The notes below the pieces were generated by a model that was not told where the DNA came from, made no database searches, and was given only the letters and a program-made list of their open reading frames with translations. Positions 28,437 through 39,100 of a stretch of 64,000 nt of DNA are shown here, in pieces (the first letter of the stretch is position 1; each line of letters starts with the position of its first letter). Both the position numbers and the translations under genes were made by a program. Source of the stretch: CAWGMT01 sp963823675 (lineage in GTDB: Bacteria > Planctomycetota > Planctomycetia > Isosphaerales > Isosphaeraceae); the NCBI GenBank assembly GCA_963823675.1, contig CAWGMT010000016.1, positions 620,001 to 684,000 of the forward strand, in the 5' to 3' direction.

Positions 28437-29610
28437 ATGTCAGAGACCTCGCGCGGCAACCCCGATGAAGTCATCCTCGACGGCTCCAGGGGCGAGGGAG
28501 GCGGCCAGATCCTCCGGACAGCGCTGACGCTCTCGCTCTTGACCGGCCGGCCGTTTCGCATGGTCAATATCCGGGCCAATCGCAACAACCCCGGCTTGCG
28601 CCCCCAGCACAAGAAAGCCGTTCGACGCAGCCGCACAGCTCGGGCGGGCCGAGGTGTCCGGCGCCGCGGTCGGCGGCTGCGAGCTCTCGTTCGTGCCCAA
28701 GACGTACGTGGGGCGCGACCTGTCGATCGACATCGGCACCGCCGGCTCGACCGGCCTGATCCTCCAGACACTCCATCTGCCGCTGGCCCTGCGCTCATTC
28801 CACCCGACTCAGCTCGTGCAGAGCGGGGGCACGTTCAACCCCAAGGCCCCTGCCTTCCCCTTTCTGGACATCACCTGGCGCGCCTACCTGGCGGCGTTCG
28901 GGATGCCGATCGCCCTGGACATGGTCGCGGCCGGCTTCTATCCCCGCGGCGGCGGCCGGATCGAAGCACGAATCGAGCCGGCAACGCCCCGGCCATTCGT
29001 CGGTACCGAACGCGGAAAGCTACACCGAATTCATGGAATAGCAGGCGTCGCAAACCTGCGCGACGATATCGCGCGGCGGATGCGCAATCGAACGATCCAG
29101 CGACTGGAAGAGCACGGCCTGCCCGCCGAAATCGAGCTTGGCCGATGGCCCAGCCCGGGACAAGGCGCCGCGATCAGTCTGACCGCCGAGCATGAAGGTG
29201 CGATTCCCGCCACGTTCATCGGCTTGGGCGAGCTGGGAAAACCATCCGAGGCCGTCGCCGATGAAGCCGTCGATCAGCTTCTCGCCTTCGAGTCGATCGC
29301 GAGCGCCGCGGTCGATCCGCACTCCGCCGATCAGATCCTGCTGCCTCTGGTGTTCGCGCCGGGTCGCAGCGAATTCACGGTATCCGAAGTGACCGAACAC
29401 CTGCGCACCAATGCCGAGACCATCCGAGCTTTCCTGGCTCGCGCGATCACGATCGAAGAGCCCGAGGATGCGAACCTGCCGGGCGCGTCGTCATCGAATG
29501 ACCGGGAAATCGGGCCTCTCTTGTGCTCAGGCGCGGCGCGCTATGAAGTGTCGCCTTTCGCTCCGCGAAAGACGACTTTACCGGGAAGTGATTTACGTCC
29601 CGATCCTTGA
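28437..29610 (+). CDS. rtcA: RNA 3'-terminal phosphate cyclase, frameshifted
   Basis: Starts MSETSRGNPDEVILDGSRGEGGGQILRTAL, where GEGGGQILRT is the family hallmark, then NIRANRNNPGLRPQH. An extra C at about 28626 shifts the frame; the second frame resumes at AAAQLGRAEVSGA and includes ELSFVPKTYVG, GTAGSTGLILQTL, FYPRGGGRIEA and the catalytic-region DPHSADQILLPLVFA. RtcA converts RNA 3'-phosphate to 2',3'-cyclic phosphate using ATP. An alternative start at 28263 has a strong GGAG site but adds 58 Arg/Pro-rich residues. No rtcB or rtcR lies beside it. The end overlaps the convergent RbfA-like gene by 18 bases. Confidence 0.85.
29555..29571. repeat. Palindrome with CGCTCCGCG core inside rtcA 3' end
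   Basis: CTTTCGCTCCGCGAAAG: seven-base arms around TCC. Same core as the repeat cluster at 23775-23888 but with different arm ends; it falls in the last codons of rtcA. Confidence 0.6.
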
Positions 29611-30057
29611 TGATTCAGGATCGCCCACCTGGTAAAGCAGGACGGGCGCCCGCCTACGGGTCACCGCCGCCGCCACTTCGCACCTGAGATGCCCGTTGGC
29701 GTGTGCGAGATGCTCCAGCACGGTCGTCGGCGGGAATGTCCTTCCCGGCCGATCATCAATCGACATCACGGTTACCAGGAGCCGCGACGCGTCCGGGCAC
29801 GGCACGACACTCAGCACCCGAAGATCCTGAAGCACGTCATCGCCGCAATCAGCCAGGGCTAGATCGAGGGCGTGGGCGACCTGGCGGCAAAGCTGGCAGG
29901 CCTTGCGGTCATTCGCCCGACTCTGGAGGCCAGGCCCCCTGCCCTGCCTGCGCCGCGCCCTTCGCCGCAAGGAGAGATGCAGAGCCTTCCCATCGTCTGC
30001 GTCGATCTCAGAGAACGGACCGCGACCATCCTCCTTCAATGCATGAAACCGTTTCAT
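29593..30057 (-). CDS. Ribosome-binding factor A-like protein
   Basis: A 154-residue protein. From about residue 60 it matches the RbfA KH-like pattern: LCRQVAHALDLALADCGDDVLQDLRVLSVVPCPDASRLLVTV, then a helix LEHLAHANGHLRCEVAAAVTRRRAPVLLYQV. RbfA binds the 30S subunit and helps process 16S rRNA 5' ends. The N-terminal 60 residues are basic and not part of the usual RbfA fold. It stands alone, away from infB/truB, so it could be a second RbfA-type protein. The start at 30057 was chosen over 30075. Confidence 0.6.
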   Translation of the reverse strand: MKRFHALKEDGRGPFSEIDADDGKALHLSLRRRARRRQGRGPGLQSRANDRKACQLCRQVAHALDLALADCGDDVLQDLRVLSVVPCPDASRLLVTVMSIDDRPGRTFPPTTVLEHLAHANGHLRCEVAAAVTRRRAPVLLYQVGDPESSRIGT

Positions 30058-30511
30058 GATTGCTCTCGCGTACATGGATCAAAAAAATGGTTAGGCAACC
30101 GGGGACCGCGCCGAATCGCGCAGAACACCAGCGCACCCGATGCGGGCCGATCCCGAAAACGGGGCCGGTCGAAACGTGATGAGAGCCTGATCCGCCGCGT
30201 GCGGCCAGTCCTCGAGGGAACTGGATCGCCCCACATTCATCGTGGTGTGGGCGTGCTTACCGGGAGCCGTGTGCGGAACTCAGGCTCGACGATACATCCA
30301 TCCGGGAAATCGTTCGCATCGCCAGCCTCCTTCGGGTCTCTTCGTGAGGAGATGTGACAGGGAGAGCGTGCAATCAAAGTCGTGCGCCAAACTCCATTCC
30401 AATCATAGACGCGCAACAGGTGTGGTTCAAGTCGAGGCAGCGGAGAGCATGTGGGCTCTTGATGGAAATTCCCGAACCACCAAGCTTTAGTTGTGTCGAA
30501 GCCTTCTTCGG
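30058..30511. other. Intergenic, nothing recognised
   Basis: About 450 bases between the RbfA-like gene and the end of the phosphodiesterase gene. No ORF with believable protein character, tRNA fold or terminator was seen on either strand. Confidence 0.5.
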
Positions 30512-32196
30512 TCAAAGATACCCCAGATCCGCCAACCGCTTCTGGATCGCAGCGTCGTCCTCGGCGCAATACCGCGATTCAGTGACTACGGCAGACGCTC
30601 GCTGGGCAAGGGCGGGACTGTGCGCCGGCAAGTGATGTCTCGGAACAGTCGGTCCGAGTAATTCTGTCAAGACCCGGCCATCCATATCGCAGGGCACCGG
30701 CACTCCCAGCAAATGGAGAACGGTCGGGGCAATATCCAGCAGTGCCGCGTCGCGAAGCTGGGCGCCCGAGCGGACCGCCGGTCCCGAGGCAACCAAAATT
30801 CCCTCCATCCGGTGGTCGCCAGTGGGCCCGAAGGACGGCGAGATCACGCGATGGGTGGCAAAATCGTGCAGCCCGATCGTGCGATAGCGCCAGTCTGCGA
30901 GCACCACGGTCAGGTCCGGAGCCAGCGCGGAATGGGGACCATGATAAAGCTCCTCGCGCTCGTGGACGTGAGCGACCAGGGGCTTGCCGGTCTCAGGGTG
31001 CGGAATCGCGCAGAGCGCCGCTTTCAGGTCATCGAGCAGATGGCGAGCGTCCTCTGGAGCCACGCAGCCATTCGGCTCGCGTCCCTTGAGATTGAGGAAG
31101 ATCTGGCCGAAGTTGCCTTGAGCGTAGGCTCGCGTTCGCGACCAGTCGATGTGCCGCCGCGATAGGAACAGCGATTCGGCGACCCGATCCAGCAGGCTCT
31201 TTTGCTTGCCGCGAAACCGGCTGACGCGGTAGCTGCCCAGCCCGAGCTTATTCATCACGCCGTAGAACCACTCGGGAGAGACTCCCCGGCGATGACACCA
31301 GTGCTTCTGCCGGACGTAAAACGACGGATCAAGGGCGATATAACCTTGATCGAGCAGCCAGACGTTGAAATTGACGTAGTGCTCGATCGGCCCGAAACCA
31401 TGGTCGCTGATGATCAGGAACGCGGCATCGCGTGGCAACTGCACCACGATCTCGCCGATCTCTCGGTCAAGAAGCTGCCAGAATGCGATCAGTTTGGGGC
31501 GGAGTGCTGCAAGCTCGCTCTGCCGCCCCTTGGCCGCTCGATGGGTCAGGTCCCACACGTGCCAGAGCTCGTGTTGCAAGCGATCGGTGGCCATCAGGTC
31601 GAACAGAAACAGGTCCCAATCGCACCGCTTCATCAAGAACCGAATGGCCTTGAGATGCTGTTCCAGAAAGGCGGTCAAGTCCGCGAGCACCGCGGCTTCA
31701 TGACCGCCGTCGTGAATGATCGTCAACCAGGGTCGATAGGGCCCGACGGCTTGCTGTAGCTCGGCGAAAATTCCCCGATCGCTGGTGAAGTCATGCGCAC
31801 AGCGGGGCTGAGAAAATCTCCCAGGAAAAAGCCGGGGAATCGTTCTGCTGGGCGGGGTGGATAGCTTAATGGGATGCCCCCGACGACCGTTCGCTTGTCA
31901 TGCCGGCCGGCGATCTCCCAGAGCAGCTCCGCCTGGATCGCCCGCGACGAGTTGACTCGACCCTCCAGCGGGTTGTGCCGGTATTCGAGAAACTCGAAAA
32001 CCCCGTGCTTCCCGGAGTTCTTACCGGTCATCACGGCCGTCCACGCCACCGGGCTCAGCGGTGGGAATACCGATCGCAGGTTCCCCCACGACCCATGCTT
32101 TCGCAGCCGGGATAGGTTCGGCAGCAATCCCAGGTCGAACAGCGGGTCAAGCACATCCCACGTGGCACCATCCAGTCCGAGCACAAACACCTTCAT
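30512..32196 (-). CDS. Alkaline phosphatase-superfamily phosphodiesterase/nucleotide pyrophosphatase, frameshifted
   Basis: About 560 residues over two frames. The first starts MKVFVLGLDGATWDVLDPL, with the metal-binding Asp and Thr nucleophile region, and continues VFPPLSPVAWTAVMTGKNSGKHGVFEF. The second (from about 31810) gives DFTSDRGIFAELQQAVGPYRPWL, DLFLFDLMATDRLQHELW, IISDHGFGP (metal ligands) and GDHRMEGILVASGP with the last His. This is the AP superfamily branch annotated as type I phosphodiesterase/nucleotide pyrophosphatase. No signal peptide, so cytoplasmic. The break near 31805-31825 is a single-base change within an intact fold. Confidence 0.82.
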
Positions 32197-32249
32197 CGTC
32201 GCCAAATCCTTTCGGAAACCTCGTGCCGCATCCCTGCGCTCTGAAGATT

Positions 32250-32295
32250 GGGTGCAACCCACCGGGCGCACACCGTTTTGCGACGGGTTGCACCC
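32250..32295. repeat. Inverted repeat GGGTGCAACCC / GGGTTGCACCC
   Basis: Two exact 11-base complementary arms with a 24-base loop, 54 bases upstream of the phosphodiesterase start. It may be a dispersed intergenic repeat or a regulatory hairpin. Confidence 0.6.
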
Positions 32296-32299
32296 ACCC

Positions 32300-32881
32300 T
32301 CCCAATGGCTTAACAGTGCCCATGTGCTGGATATCTCATCGGACGAAATCCAGGTTCGGTCGAATGCTCAGACAGAGTGGCAGACGCTCGGATTGTAGTG
32401 AGAAACGGCTGATCGTGCAGCGCGAGGTCAGAGGCGAGGTCCCGAATCCCCCGGCTGCCGGATCGGCATGCCGCGAACGAAACAGACAATCGCTTCGGAG
32501 AGCGTGGATGATCAACCCGAGCCGAGTTTTTATTTACCAAGAAATTAGATCCAGCGCCAAAAAAAAGGCAAACCTGCCCAATCATCTTGCCCGGCCCTAC
32601 CCTGCTTGCCACAGCCATTCGGAAGTATCCGATGCCCGATCTGAGATCATAAACTGTGTGACAACAAATACTTGCAATGATAAGCGACAGTGTTTCTTCA
32701 ACTCACTTAGCAATCGGCACGTGGCGTGCATATTTTACAAAACCGTTAAAGCCTTGATTGAGGAGGCGAAAACTCTGAGCACCTGAGGCCAAGCATTGGG
32801 GACTTCATCAGCGCTGGGATTGGCCGCCAGAATCATGGGCTTTTATTGATACACGAGCAAGCGTCGTTCTCCCTGGCTGTA
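32300..32881. other. AT-richer intergenic stretch without ORFs
   Basis: About 580 bases notably richer in A/T than the rest of the window, ending at a strong plus-strand terminator. No coding frame is credible. It marks the left edge of the efflux/oxidoreductase cluster and may contain a small RNA gene. Confidence 0.45.
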
Positions 32882-32913
32882 CCCGGCCCCCTCGGTGGGG
32901 GCCGGGTTTTTTT
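32882..32913 (+). terminator. Strong intrinsic terminator with no gene upstream
   Basis: CCCGGCCCCC, loop TCGGT, GGGGGCCGGG, then TTTTTTT. Ten perfect GC pairs and seven T. No plus-strand ORF lies upstream for several kilobases. Confidence 0.9.
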
Positions 32914-33279
32914 ATGGTTCGTCGTTGAACCAAAGCGATTGCACGGCTTGCCGATTCCGCCGATGCCAGGGATCTGGGCAATTCCTTGTGGGTTTGGACC
33001 CGGAGCAATCAAGGCCTGGACGGTCTGGTGGTCTCATCAGCATCTGATGATCGCGGCTAGCCCCGAGGGCTGCCGCGCTCGATGCGACCGCCGCCGGCCA
33101 GCCCGGCCGCGCGGCGTCTCATTTGAAAAAGGTGACGCTCCACGCTATCCCTAACAAGACATGGTGTTGTGAATTGAATTGCACCAAGGTCGCCCCGGAT
33201 TCGGATGAGACGGAGACGCTCGTCGTGCCACGCGTGTTAACGTAAGGCGTCACCATTTTCAAAAAAATGTTGTCGGCCC

Positions 33280-33307
33280 TTGACCGGCATCGCCGGCCCC
33301 GTACACT
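33280..33307 (+). promoter_or_regulatory. Sigma70-type promoter of the SDR gene
   Basis: TTGACC (33280-33285), 16-base spacer, TACACT (33302-33307), 45 bases before the SDR start and directly followed by the TetR-type operator. Confidence 0.65.
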
Positions 33308-33311
33308 TTTA

Positions 33312-33329
33312 TTGTACCGAGCGGTACAA
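33312..33329. promoter_or_regulatory. TetR-family operator, copy 1
   Basis: TTGTACCGAGCGGTACAA, a perfect palindrome with a four-base centre. The half site TGTACC recurs in both sites of the tetR/efflux intergenic region. Its place just after the -10 box predicts repression. Confidence 0.7.
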
Positions 33330-33352
33330 TTAACTCAAGGGAGAAAATCACC

Positions 33353-34111
33353 ATGTCACGCAGCACGCATGAAAGACCCCTGGCAGGCAAGGTTGCGCTC
33401 GTCACCGGCGGTTCGCGCGGCATCGGCGCTGCGATCGCAAGGCGCCTGGCCGCGGACGGCGCCAGCGTCGCCGTCACCTACTCCAAAGGTACTGACGCAG
33501 CGGCGTCTGTTGTCAAAGAGATTGAGCGCGGAGGTGGAAAGGCGATCGCGATCCAGGCGGACGCCGCCGATGCCGATGCGGTCACGAACGCCGTCGAAAG
33601 GACGGTCACGACACTCGGCCGGCTCGACGTACTGGTGAACAACGCCGGCACGGTCATTCCGATGAAGGTCGAGGAAACGACTCTCGCGGACTTCGATCGC
33701 GTCTTTGCGGTCAACGTCCGGGGCGTCTTCGTCGCGACGCAGGCGGCGCTCAAGCACCTGAAGACCGGCGGGCGAATCATCATGATCGGCTCGTGTCTGG
33801 GCGAGCGCGTGTTCATTCCCGGCATGGCGCCCTACTCGGCAACCAAAGGCGCCGTCAAGATGTTCACCCAAGGGCTGGCGCGTGAGCTCGGAGCGCGCGG
33901 CATTACGGTCAACAATGTTCAGCCGGGACCGATTGACACCGATCTGAACCCCGCGTCAAGCGAGTGGGCCGGAGGCCAGAAGGCGGCCGTTCCGCTTGAT
34001 CGGTATGGACACGCTGACGAGGTCGCAGCGCTCGTGGCGTTCGTCGCCGGTCCGGAGTCGTCATACATCAACGGTGCGAACCTGACGGTCAACGGCGGCA
34101 CCAACGCCTGA
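33353..34111 (+). CDS. SDR-family NAD(P)-dependent oxidoreductase (FabG-like)
   Basis: A 252-residue classical short-chain dehydrogenase: cofactor loop TGGSRGIG, NNAG, catalytic Ser in IMIGSCLGE, YSATK with Tyr and Lys, and PGPIDTDLNP. The C-terminal NGANLTVNGGTNA is typical of FabG-like SDRs that reduce 3-oxo groups; the substrate is unknown. The start has GGGAG in the right place. It is divergent from neither neighbour but shares an operator sequence with the tetR/efflux promoters, so it belongs to the same regulon. Confidence 0.88.
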   Translation: MSRSTHERPLAGKVALVTGGSRGIGAAIARRLAADGASVAVTYSKGTDAAASVVKEIERGGGKAIAIQADAADADAVTNAVERTVTTLGRLDVLVNNAGTVIPMKVEETTLADFDRVFAVNVRGVFVATQAALKHLKTGGRIIMIGSCLGERVFIPGMAPYSATKGAVKMFTQGLARELGARGITVNNVQPGPIDTDLNPASSEWAGGQKAAVPLDRYGHADEVAALVAFVAGPESSYINGANLTVNGGTNA

Positions 34112-34203
34112 CCGCAGGTCGAATCGACGATGAAGCGGGAACGGCTCCGAAGACCTGCGCAGGCTCACCGGACCAGGATTCCGGCGCGCTTCGGCCTCAT
34201 GAC

Positions 34204-34791
34204 TTACTCCGGCCACGCTCGCAACGCCAGCTCCGCAACGCGTCGCAGGTCCTCGCGGCTCGCACCGCCGGCGGCCTGGACCGCCATTCCCCGCATGACC
34301 GTTACCACGTAGCGAGCGAGATCAGCGGCGTGCGCGTCGGCCGGCAGATCGCCGTCCGCTCGAGCTCGCTCGAAGCGCTGGCGAACCGCGGTCTCTCCCG
34401 CCACACGACGCGCGGCGACTTCCCGGCGGACGGATTCGGCCGTCTCTCCGCACGCGAGCGCGCCCTGCACGATGAGACATCCGCGCGGGTTCCGCCGATC
34501 GGTCACCAGGTCGATGGTCCCGCCCAGCAGCCGTTCAGCAACGGCGCGGGCCGTCGGCTCGTTCAGCGCCTCGCGCACAAAGGCCGCTGGGCCCTCGACA
34601 TAGCGGTCGAGCGCCTTCCGAAACAGCTCTTCCTTGCTGCCGAACGCGGCATACAGGCTCGGGCGGTTAATGCCCATCGCCGCAGTCAGGTCCAGAAGCG
34701 TGGCGCCCTCGTAGCCCCTGCGCCAGAACACCCGCAATGCGCGGTCCAGAGCTTGATCGACGTCAAATTCGCGGGGACGCCCCTTCGCCAC
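34204..34791 (-). CDS. TetR/AcrR-family transcriptional repressor
   Basis: A 195-residue protein opening MAKGRPREFDVDQALDRAL. The helix-turn-helix ATLLDLTAAMGINRPSLYAAFGSKEELF lies at about residues 30-58. The C-terminal ligand domain includes GCLIVQGALACGE, as in the YcdC/LuxR-type TetR group that controls efflux and oxidoreductase genes. It is convergent with the SDR gene and divergent from the efflux operon, and probably represses its own promoter and both units through the TGTACC-N4-GGTACA sites. Confidence 0.9.
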   Translation of the reverse strand: MAKGRPREFDVDQALDRALRVFWRRGYEGATLLDLTAAMGINRPSLYAAFGSKEELFRKALDRYVEGPAAFVREALNEPTARAVAERLLGGTIDLVTDRRNPRGCLIVQGALACGETAESVRREVAARRVAGETAVRQRFERARADGDLPADAHAADLARYVVTVMRGMAVQAAGGASREDLRRVAELALRAWPE

Positions 34792-34809
34792 GCTGAACCT
34801 CCTCGTTTT

Positions 34810-34827
34810 TTGTACCTACCGGTATAT
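34810..34827. promoter_or_regulatory. TetR-family operator, copy 2
   Basis: TTGTACCTACCGGTATAT: TGTACC-N4-GGTATA, overlapping the -10 box of the tetR promoter. Confidence 0.65.
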
Positions 34828-34852
34828 TACACCCCTTGACCGAGCTTGTCCA
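34824..34852 (-). promoter_or_regulatory. tetR promoter
   Basis: On the minus strand TGGACA (34847-34852), 17-base spacer, TAATAT (34824-34829), 33 bases before the tetR start. Confidence 0.6.
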
Positions 34853-34864
34853 GGCCGATATATT
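34836..34864 (+). promoter_or_regulatory. Efflux operon promoter
   Basis: TTGACC (34836-34841), 17-base spacer, TATATT (34859-34864). It overlaps face to face with the tetR promoter and its -10 box runs into operator copy 3. Confidence 0.65.
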
Positions 34865-34880
34865 TACCGTTAGGTACAAA
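34863..34880. promoter_or_regulatory. TetR-family operator, copy 3
   Basis: TTTACCGTTAGGTACAAA: the same half-site spacing as copies 1 and 2, placed over the efflux operon start region. Confidence 0.65.
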
Positions 34881-34921
34881 AAGCGGCGGCCGAAGGGCCG
34901 ATCGATTCACGGAGGCGGGCA

Positions 34922-36109
34922 ATGTCTCAGACAGTCAGTGTCGGAATCTCTTCGCTGGTTCTCGGGGTCTGCCTCACCGTCACGGGCTGCGCCAGGGTCC
35001 CCGCCGAGGCGCCCGCGGCGGCGCCCTTGCAGGTCACGGTGAGTTATCCCGTCGAGCGGAAGGTCACCGACTACGCCGACTTCACCGGCCGGACGGCCGC
35101 GGTGGATTCCGTCGAGGTGCGGGCACGTATCTCGGGGTACCTCAACAAGGTCAACTTCAAGGAAGGTGCGCTGGTCAAGAAGGACGACAAGCTCTTCGAG
35201 ATCGACCCCCGGCCGTACCGGGCCGACCTTGAGCGGGCCAACGGTGCCGTGGCGCAATATGAGGCCCGCGTGCACCGACTGGAGCGCGACTACCAGCGCG
35301 TCAAGATCCTGATCACACGCGGGGCGGTCGGCCAGGAGGAATTTGACCGGTACGAGGGTGATTACCGCGAGGCGGTGGCCAACCTGGATGTCGCCAAGGC
35401 CAACCGCGACCTCGCCGCGCTGAACGTGGAGTACGCGCAAGTCATCGCGCCGGTCAGCGGGCGCGTCAGCCGTTACGTCGTCACGGTGGGCAACCTGATC
35501 CAGTCTGGCGACCAGAACGGCGGTACCCTGCTCACGACCATCGTGTCGGTGGACCCGATGTATGCCTACTTCGACGTCAACGAGCGCACCGTGCTGCGCA
35601 TCCGGCAGTTGATCCGCGAAGGCAAGGTCAAGTCAGCCGGCCAGGCCCAATGGCCCGTTGCACTTGGCCTGGCCACTGAGGAGGGATTTCCGCATCAGGG
35701 CACGATTAATTTCGAGGACAACCAAGTCAACCCGAAAACCGGAACCCTACGCGTCCGGGGCGTTTTCCCCAACAAGGACGAGGTGCTCTCCCCGGGCTTT
35801 TTCGCCCGCGTCCGTCTGCCCATCGGTCAAGCCCACCAGGCCCTGCTGGTCACTGACCGCGCCATCGACACCGACCAGGGCGAGAAGGTTCTCTACATCG
35901 TCAACAAGAAGCATGAGGTGGTCGCCCACCCCGTCCGGCTGGGGGCGCTCCACCATGGCCTGCGGGAGATCACAGACGGACTCGAGCCGGGCGAGCAAGT
36001 CATCGTCAGCGGCCTGCAACAGGTACGGCCGGGCATCACGGTCGAGCCCAAACTCCTGGACATGCCGGTCCGGCTAGCAGCCAACAGCCACAAGTCCGAA
36101 AAACCCTGA
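34922..36109 (+). CDS. RND efflux periplasmic adaptor lipoprotein (MFP/HlyD family)
   Basis: A 395-residue adaptor. The signal sequence ends in VTGC, a lipobox. The body has the usual barrel-lipoyl-hairpin order: RTAAVDSVEVRARISGYLNKVNFKEGALVKKDDKLFEID, helical hairpin LERANGAVAQYEARV...VAKANRDLAAL, then VIAPVSGRVSRYVVTVGNL and the C-terminal beta barrel PGFFARVRLPIG. GGAGG lies six bases before the ATG. It links the RND pump to an outer-membrane channel; no channel gene is in this operon. Confidence 0.92.
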   Translation: MSQTVSVGISSLVLGVCLTVTGCARVPAEAPAAAPLQVTVSYPVERKVTDYADFTGRTAAVDSVEVRARISGYLNKVNFKEGALVKKDDKLFEIDPRPYRADLERANGAVAQYEARVHRLERDYQRVKILITRGAVGQEEFDRYEGDYREAVANLDVAKANRDLAALNVEYAQVIAPVSGRVSRYVVTVGNLIQSGDQNGGTLLTTIVSVDPMYAYFDVNERTVLRIRQLIREGKVKSAGQAQWPVALGLATEEGFPHQGTINFEDNQVNPKTGTLRVRGVFPNKDEVLSPGFFARVRLPIGQAHQALLVTDRAIDTDQGEKVLYIVNKKHEVVAHPVRLGALHHGLREITDGLEPGEQVIVSGLQQVRPGITVEPKLLDMPVRLAANSHKSEKP

Positions 36110-36122
36110 AAGGAGGCCGGCC

Positions 36123-39100
36123 GTGCTGGCACGTTTCTTCATCGACCGACCCGTCCTGGCGTGGGTGATTTCCATCGTGATCATCCTGCTGGGGGCCATC
36201 GCGGCGGGCTTCTTGCCAATCGCCGAGTATCCAGAGATCACGCCGCCGACCGTCCGGGTGACAGCCAGCTACCCCGGAGCTAATGCGAACGTAGTAGCCG
36301 ACACCGTGGCCGCACCGATCGAGCAGCAGGTTGTTGGCGTGGAAGGGATGATGTACATGTCGTCGCAGAGCAACAACGACGGCTCGTACACCCTCGACGT
36401 GACCTTCGACCTGGGCACCAACGTGAACATGGCCCAGGTGCTGGTCCAGAACCGCGTCGCCATCGCCGAGCCCACGCTCCCCGATGTGGTTCGGACCATC
36501 GGCGTGGCAGTCAAGAAACGGTCCCCAGACGTCTTGCTGGGGATCAGTCTGTATTCCGACGACAACCCGGAGACCGGCAGACCGTATTATGATTCGCTCT
36601 ACCTGAGCAATTACGCCACGATCCAGATCAAGGATGCCGTGGCCCGGGTGGAGGGCGTCGGCGACGTGACGATCCTCGGCCAGCAAGACTACAGCATGCG
36701 GGTCTGGCTGGACCCGGACAAGCTCCAGTCGCGCAATCTGACGGCCGGCGACGTGATCCGGGTCTTGCGCGAGCAGAACGTGCAGGTCGCTGCCGGACGG
36801 ATCGGCCAGCCGCCGGTCCCCACTGGCCAGGATTTCCAGTACGCGATGAGCACCCTCGGCCGGTTGGTCGAGGCCGAGCAGTTCGCGGACATCATTCTCA
36901 ATACCGGCGCGGATGGGGAAGTGACCCACCTCAGGGACGTCAGCCGTACCGAGCTGGGTGCCCGCAACCAGGACACGCTCGGGCGGCTGGACGGCCGGCC
37001 GTCGCCGGCGGTTGTCGTCTTTCTGCTGCCAGGCGCTAACGCCCTGAACACCGCCGACGGCATCAAGGCCAAGATGCGCGAGCTGGAAACTCGCTTCCCC
37101 AAGGGGCTGCATTACCTCGTCGGCTACGACACCACGCCGTTCATCCGCGAATCCGTGAATCAGGTCTTCCGTACGCTGTGCGAGTCCGTCGTCCTGGTCG
37201 GCATCGTCATCCTCGTGTTCTTGCAGGACTGGAAGGCCCTGCTCCTGCCCGTGATCGACATGGCGGTGTCGCTGGTCGGGACCTTCGCCGTGATGAGTCT
37301 CCTGGGCTTCACGCTGAACAACCTGACGCTGTTCGGGCTGGTGCTGGCCATCGGCCTCGTCGTGGACGACGCCATCGTCGTCTTGGAGAACATCGAGCGG
37401 TGGCTGGACAAGGGCCTGCCCGTGCGTGAAGCCACGATCGAGGCGATGAACGAGATCACCGGGCCGATCCTCGCCATGACGCTGGTGCTCAGCTCGGTGC
37501 TGGTGCCGAGCGCCTTCCTGGGCGGCATCACTGGCCAGTTCTTCCGCCAGTTCGCCGTGACCATCTCGGTGTCGATGATCATCTCGGCCATCAACGCCAT
37601 GACCATGACGCCAGCCCGGGCAGCCTGGATTTTCGCCAGCCGCCAGCCCGGCACGCACGGTGACCAGGGCAAAGAAGCGCTGCCGTGGTGGAGCTTCGCC
37701 TTGTTCGGCGGGCTCGCAACGGCGTGGCTCTTGACGCCGACCTTGGGTGCCTGGTTGGGCCTACCCACGGTGAACGAGGCGCAGAGGCGGCGCCCGGCGG
37801 CCTCAAGACCGCGCTCTTGACGTGGGGTATCGACCTCGTCCTGTTCCTTCCCGGCGCAGTCGCGGGCGGGGCGGTTGGCTGGGTCGTCATCCGGCCGGTG
37901 AACTGGGCTCTAGGGAAGTTCTTTGCGGATTTCAACTGGGTGTTTGAGCGGACGACGCAAGCCTACGGCAAGACCGTCGGCCGGTGCCTCCGCCAGAGCG
38001 CGTTCGTGCTCCTCGTCTACGTCGCCTTGATTGGCTTGACCGGCTTCGGCTTTGCCCGCGTCCCCAGTGGCTTCGTCCCCATCCAAGACAAGGGCTACCT
38101 GGTGGTGAACATCCAATTGCCCGATTCGGCGTCACTGGAGCGCACGGTCGAGGTGACCGAGGCGGTCGAGAAGATCGCCCTTGATACGCCCGGCGTGGCT
38201 CACACGGTGGCCGTCCCGGGGCTGTCGTTCGTCTTGAACGCCAACAGTTCAAATTACGGTAACATGTTCGTCATCCTCAAGCCGTTCCACGAACGGCAGG
38301 GCACCGCGCTAAGCGGCGAGGCCATCACGGGCCGTCTGCGCGCGCGCCTCCAGCGAGAGGTGCCGGAGGCCCGCGTGCTCGCCTTCGGGCCGCCGGCAGT
38401 GCGGGGCCTCGGCAACGCCGGCGGCTTCAAGCTGATGGTGGAAGCGACCGGCGAACCCAACTTCGATGCGCTCCAGGCCCGCGCGGACGAGTTGGCCGCC
38501 AAGGGGAACCAGCAGTCCGGCTTAGTCGGCCTGTTCAACGGCTTCCGCGCCCGGACGCCTCAGCTCTACGCGGACATCGACCGGACTAAAGTCCGGACGA
38601 TGGGGGTGGCGATCACCGACGTCTTCGACGCGCTCCAGGCATACCTCGGCAGCTATTACGTCAACGACTTCAATCGCTTCGGCCGCACGTGGCAGGTGAA
38701 CGTGCAAGCCGACGCCCGCTTCCGCGCGGACGCGGAAACCATCAAACAGCTCAAGGTCCGCAACGCCGACGGTGACATGGTGCCGCTGGGCGCCGTGGTG
38801 GACGTCCGCGAGGCCGCCGGCCCGGTGACGATCACGCGATACAACATGTACCCCGCGGCGACGATCACCGGCTCCTGGCAGCCGGGGGTCAGCACCGGCG
38901 ACGTCCTCCGCACGATGGAAGCGCTATCGGCCCAGGAGCTGCCGCGCTCAATGACCTACGAGTGGACCGAGCTCTCCTACTTGCAGAAGCAGGCCAGCAA
39001 GATCGAGCAGTTCCGCGACCTGCGGCAGAACCCATTCAGCGCGTTTGTGCTGGGGGCGGTGCTCGTCTTTTTCGTACTGGCCGGCCTGTACGAGAGCTGG

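Noticed and set aside
36036..37658. A 540-codon minus-strand frame opposite the RND permease
   Set aside because: His/Asp/Gln-rich antisense reading of a conserved pump; no family pattern or ribosome site.
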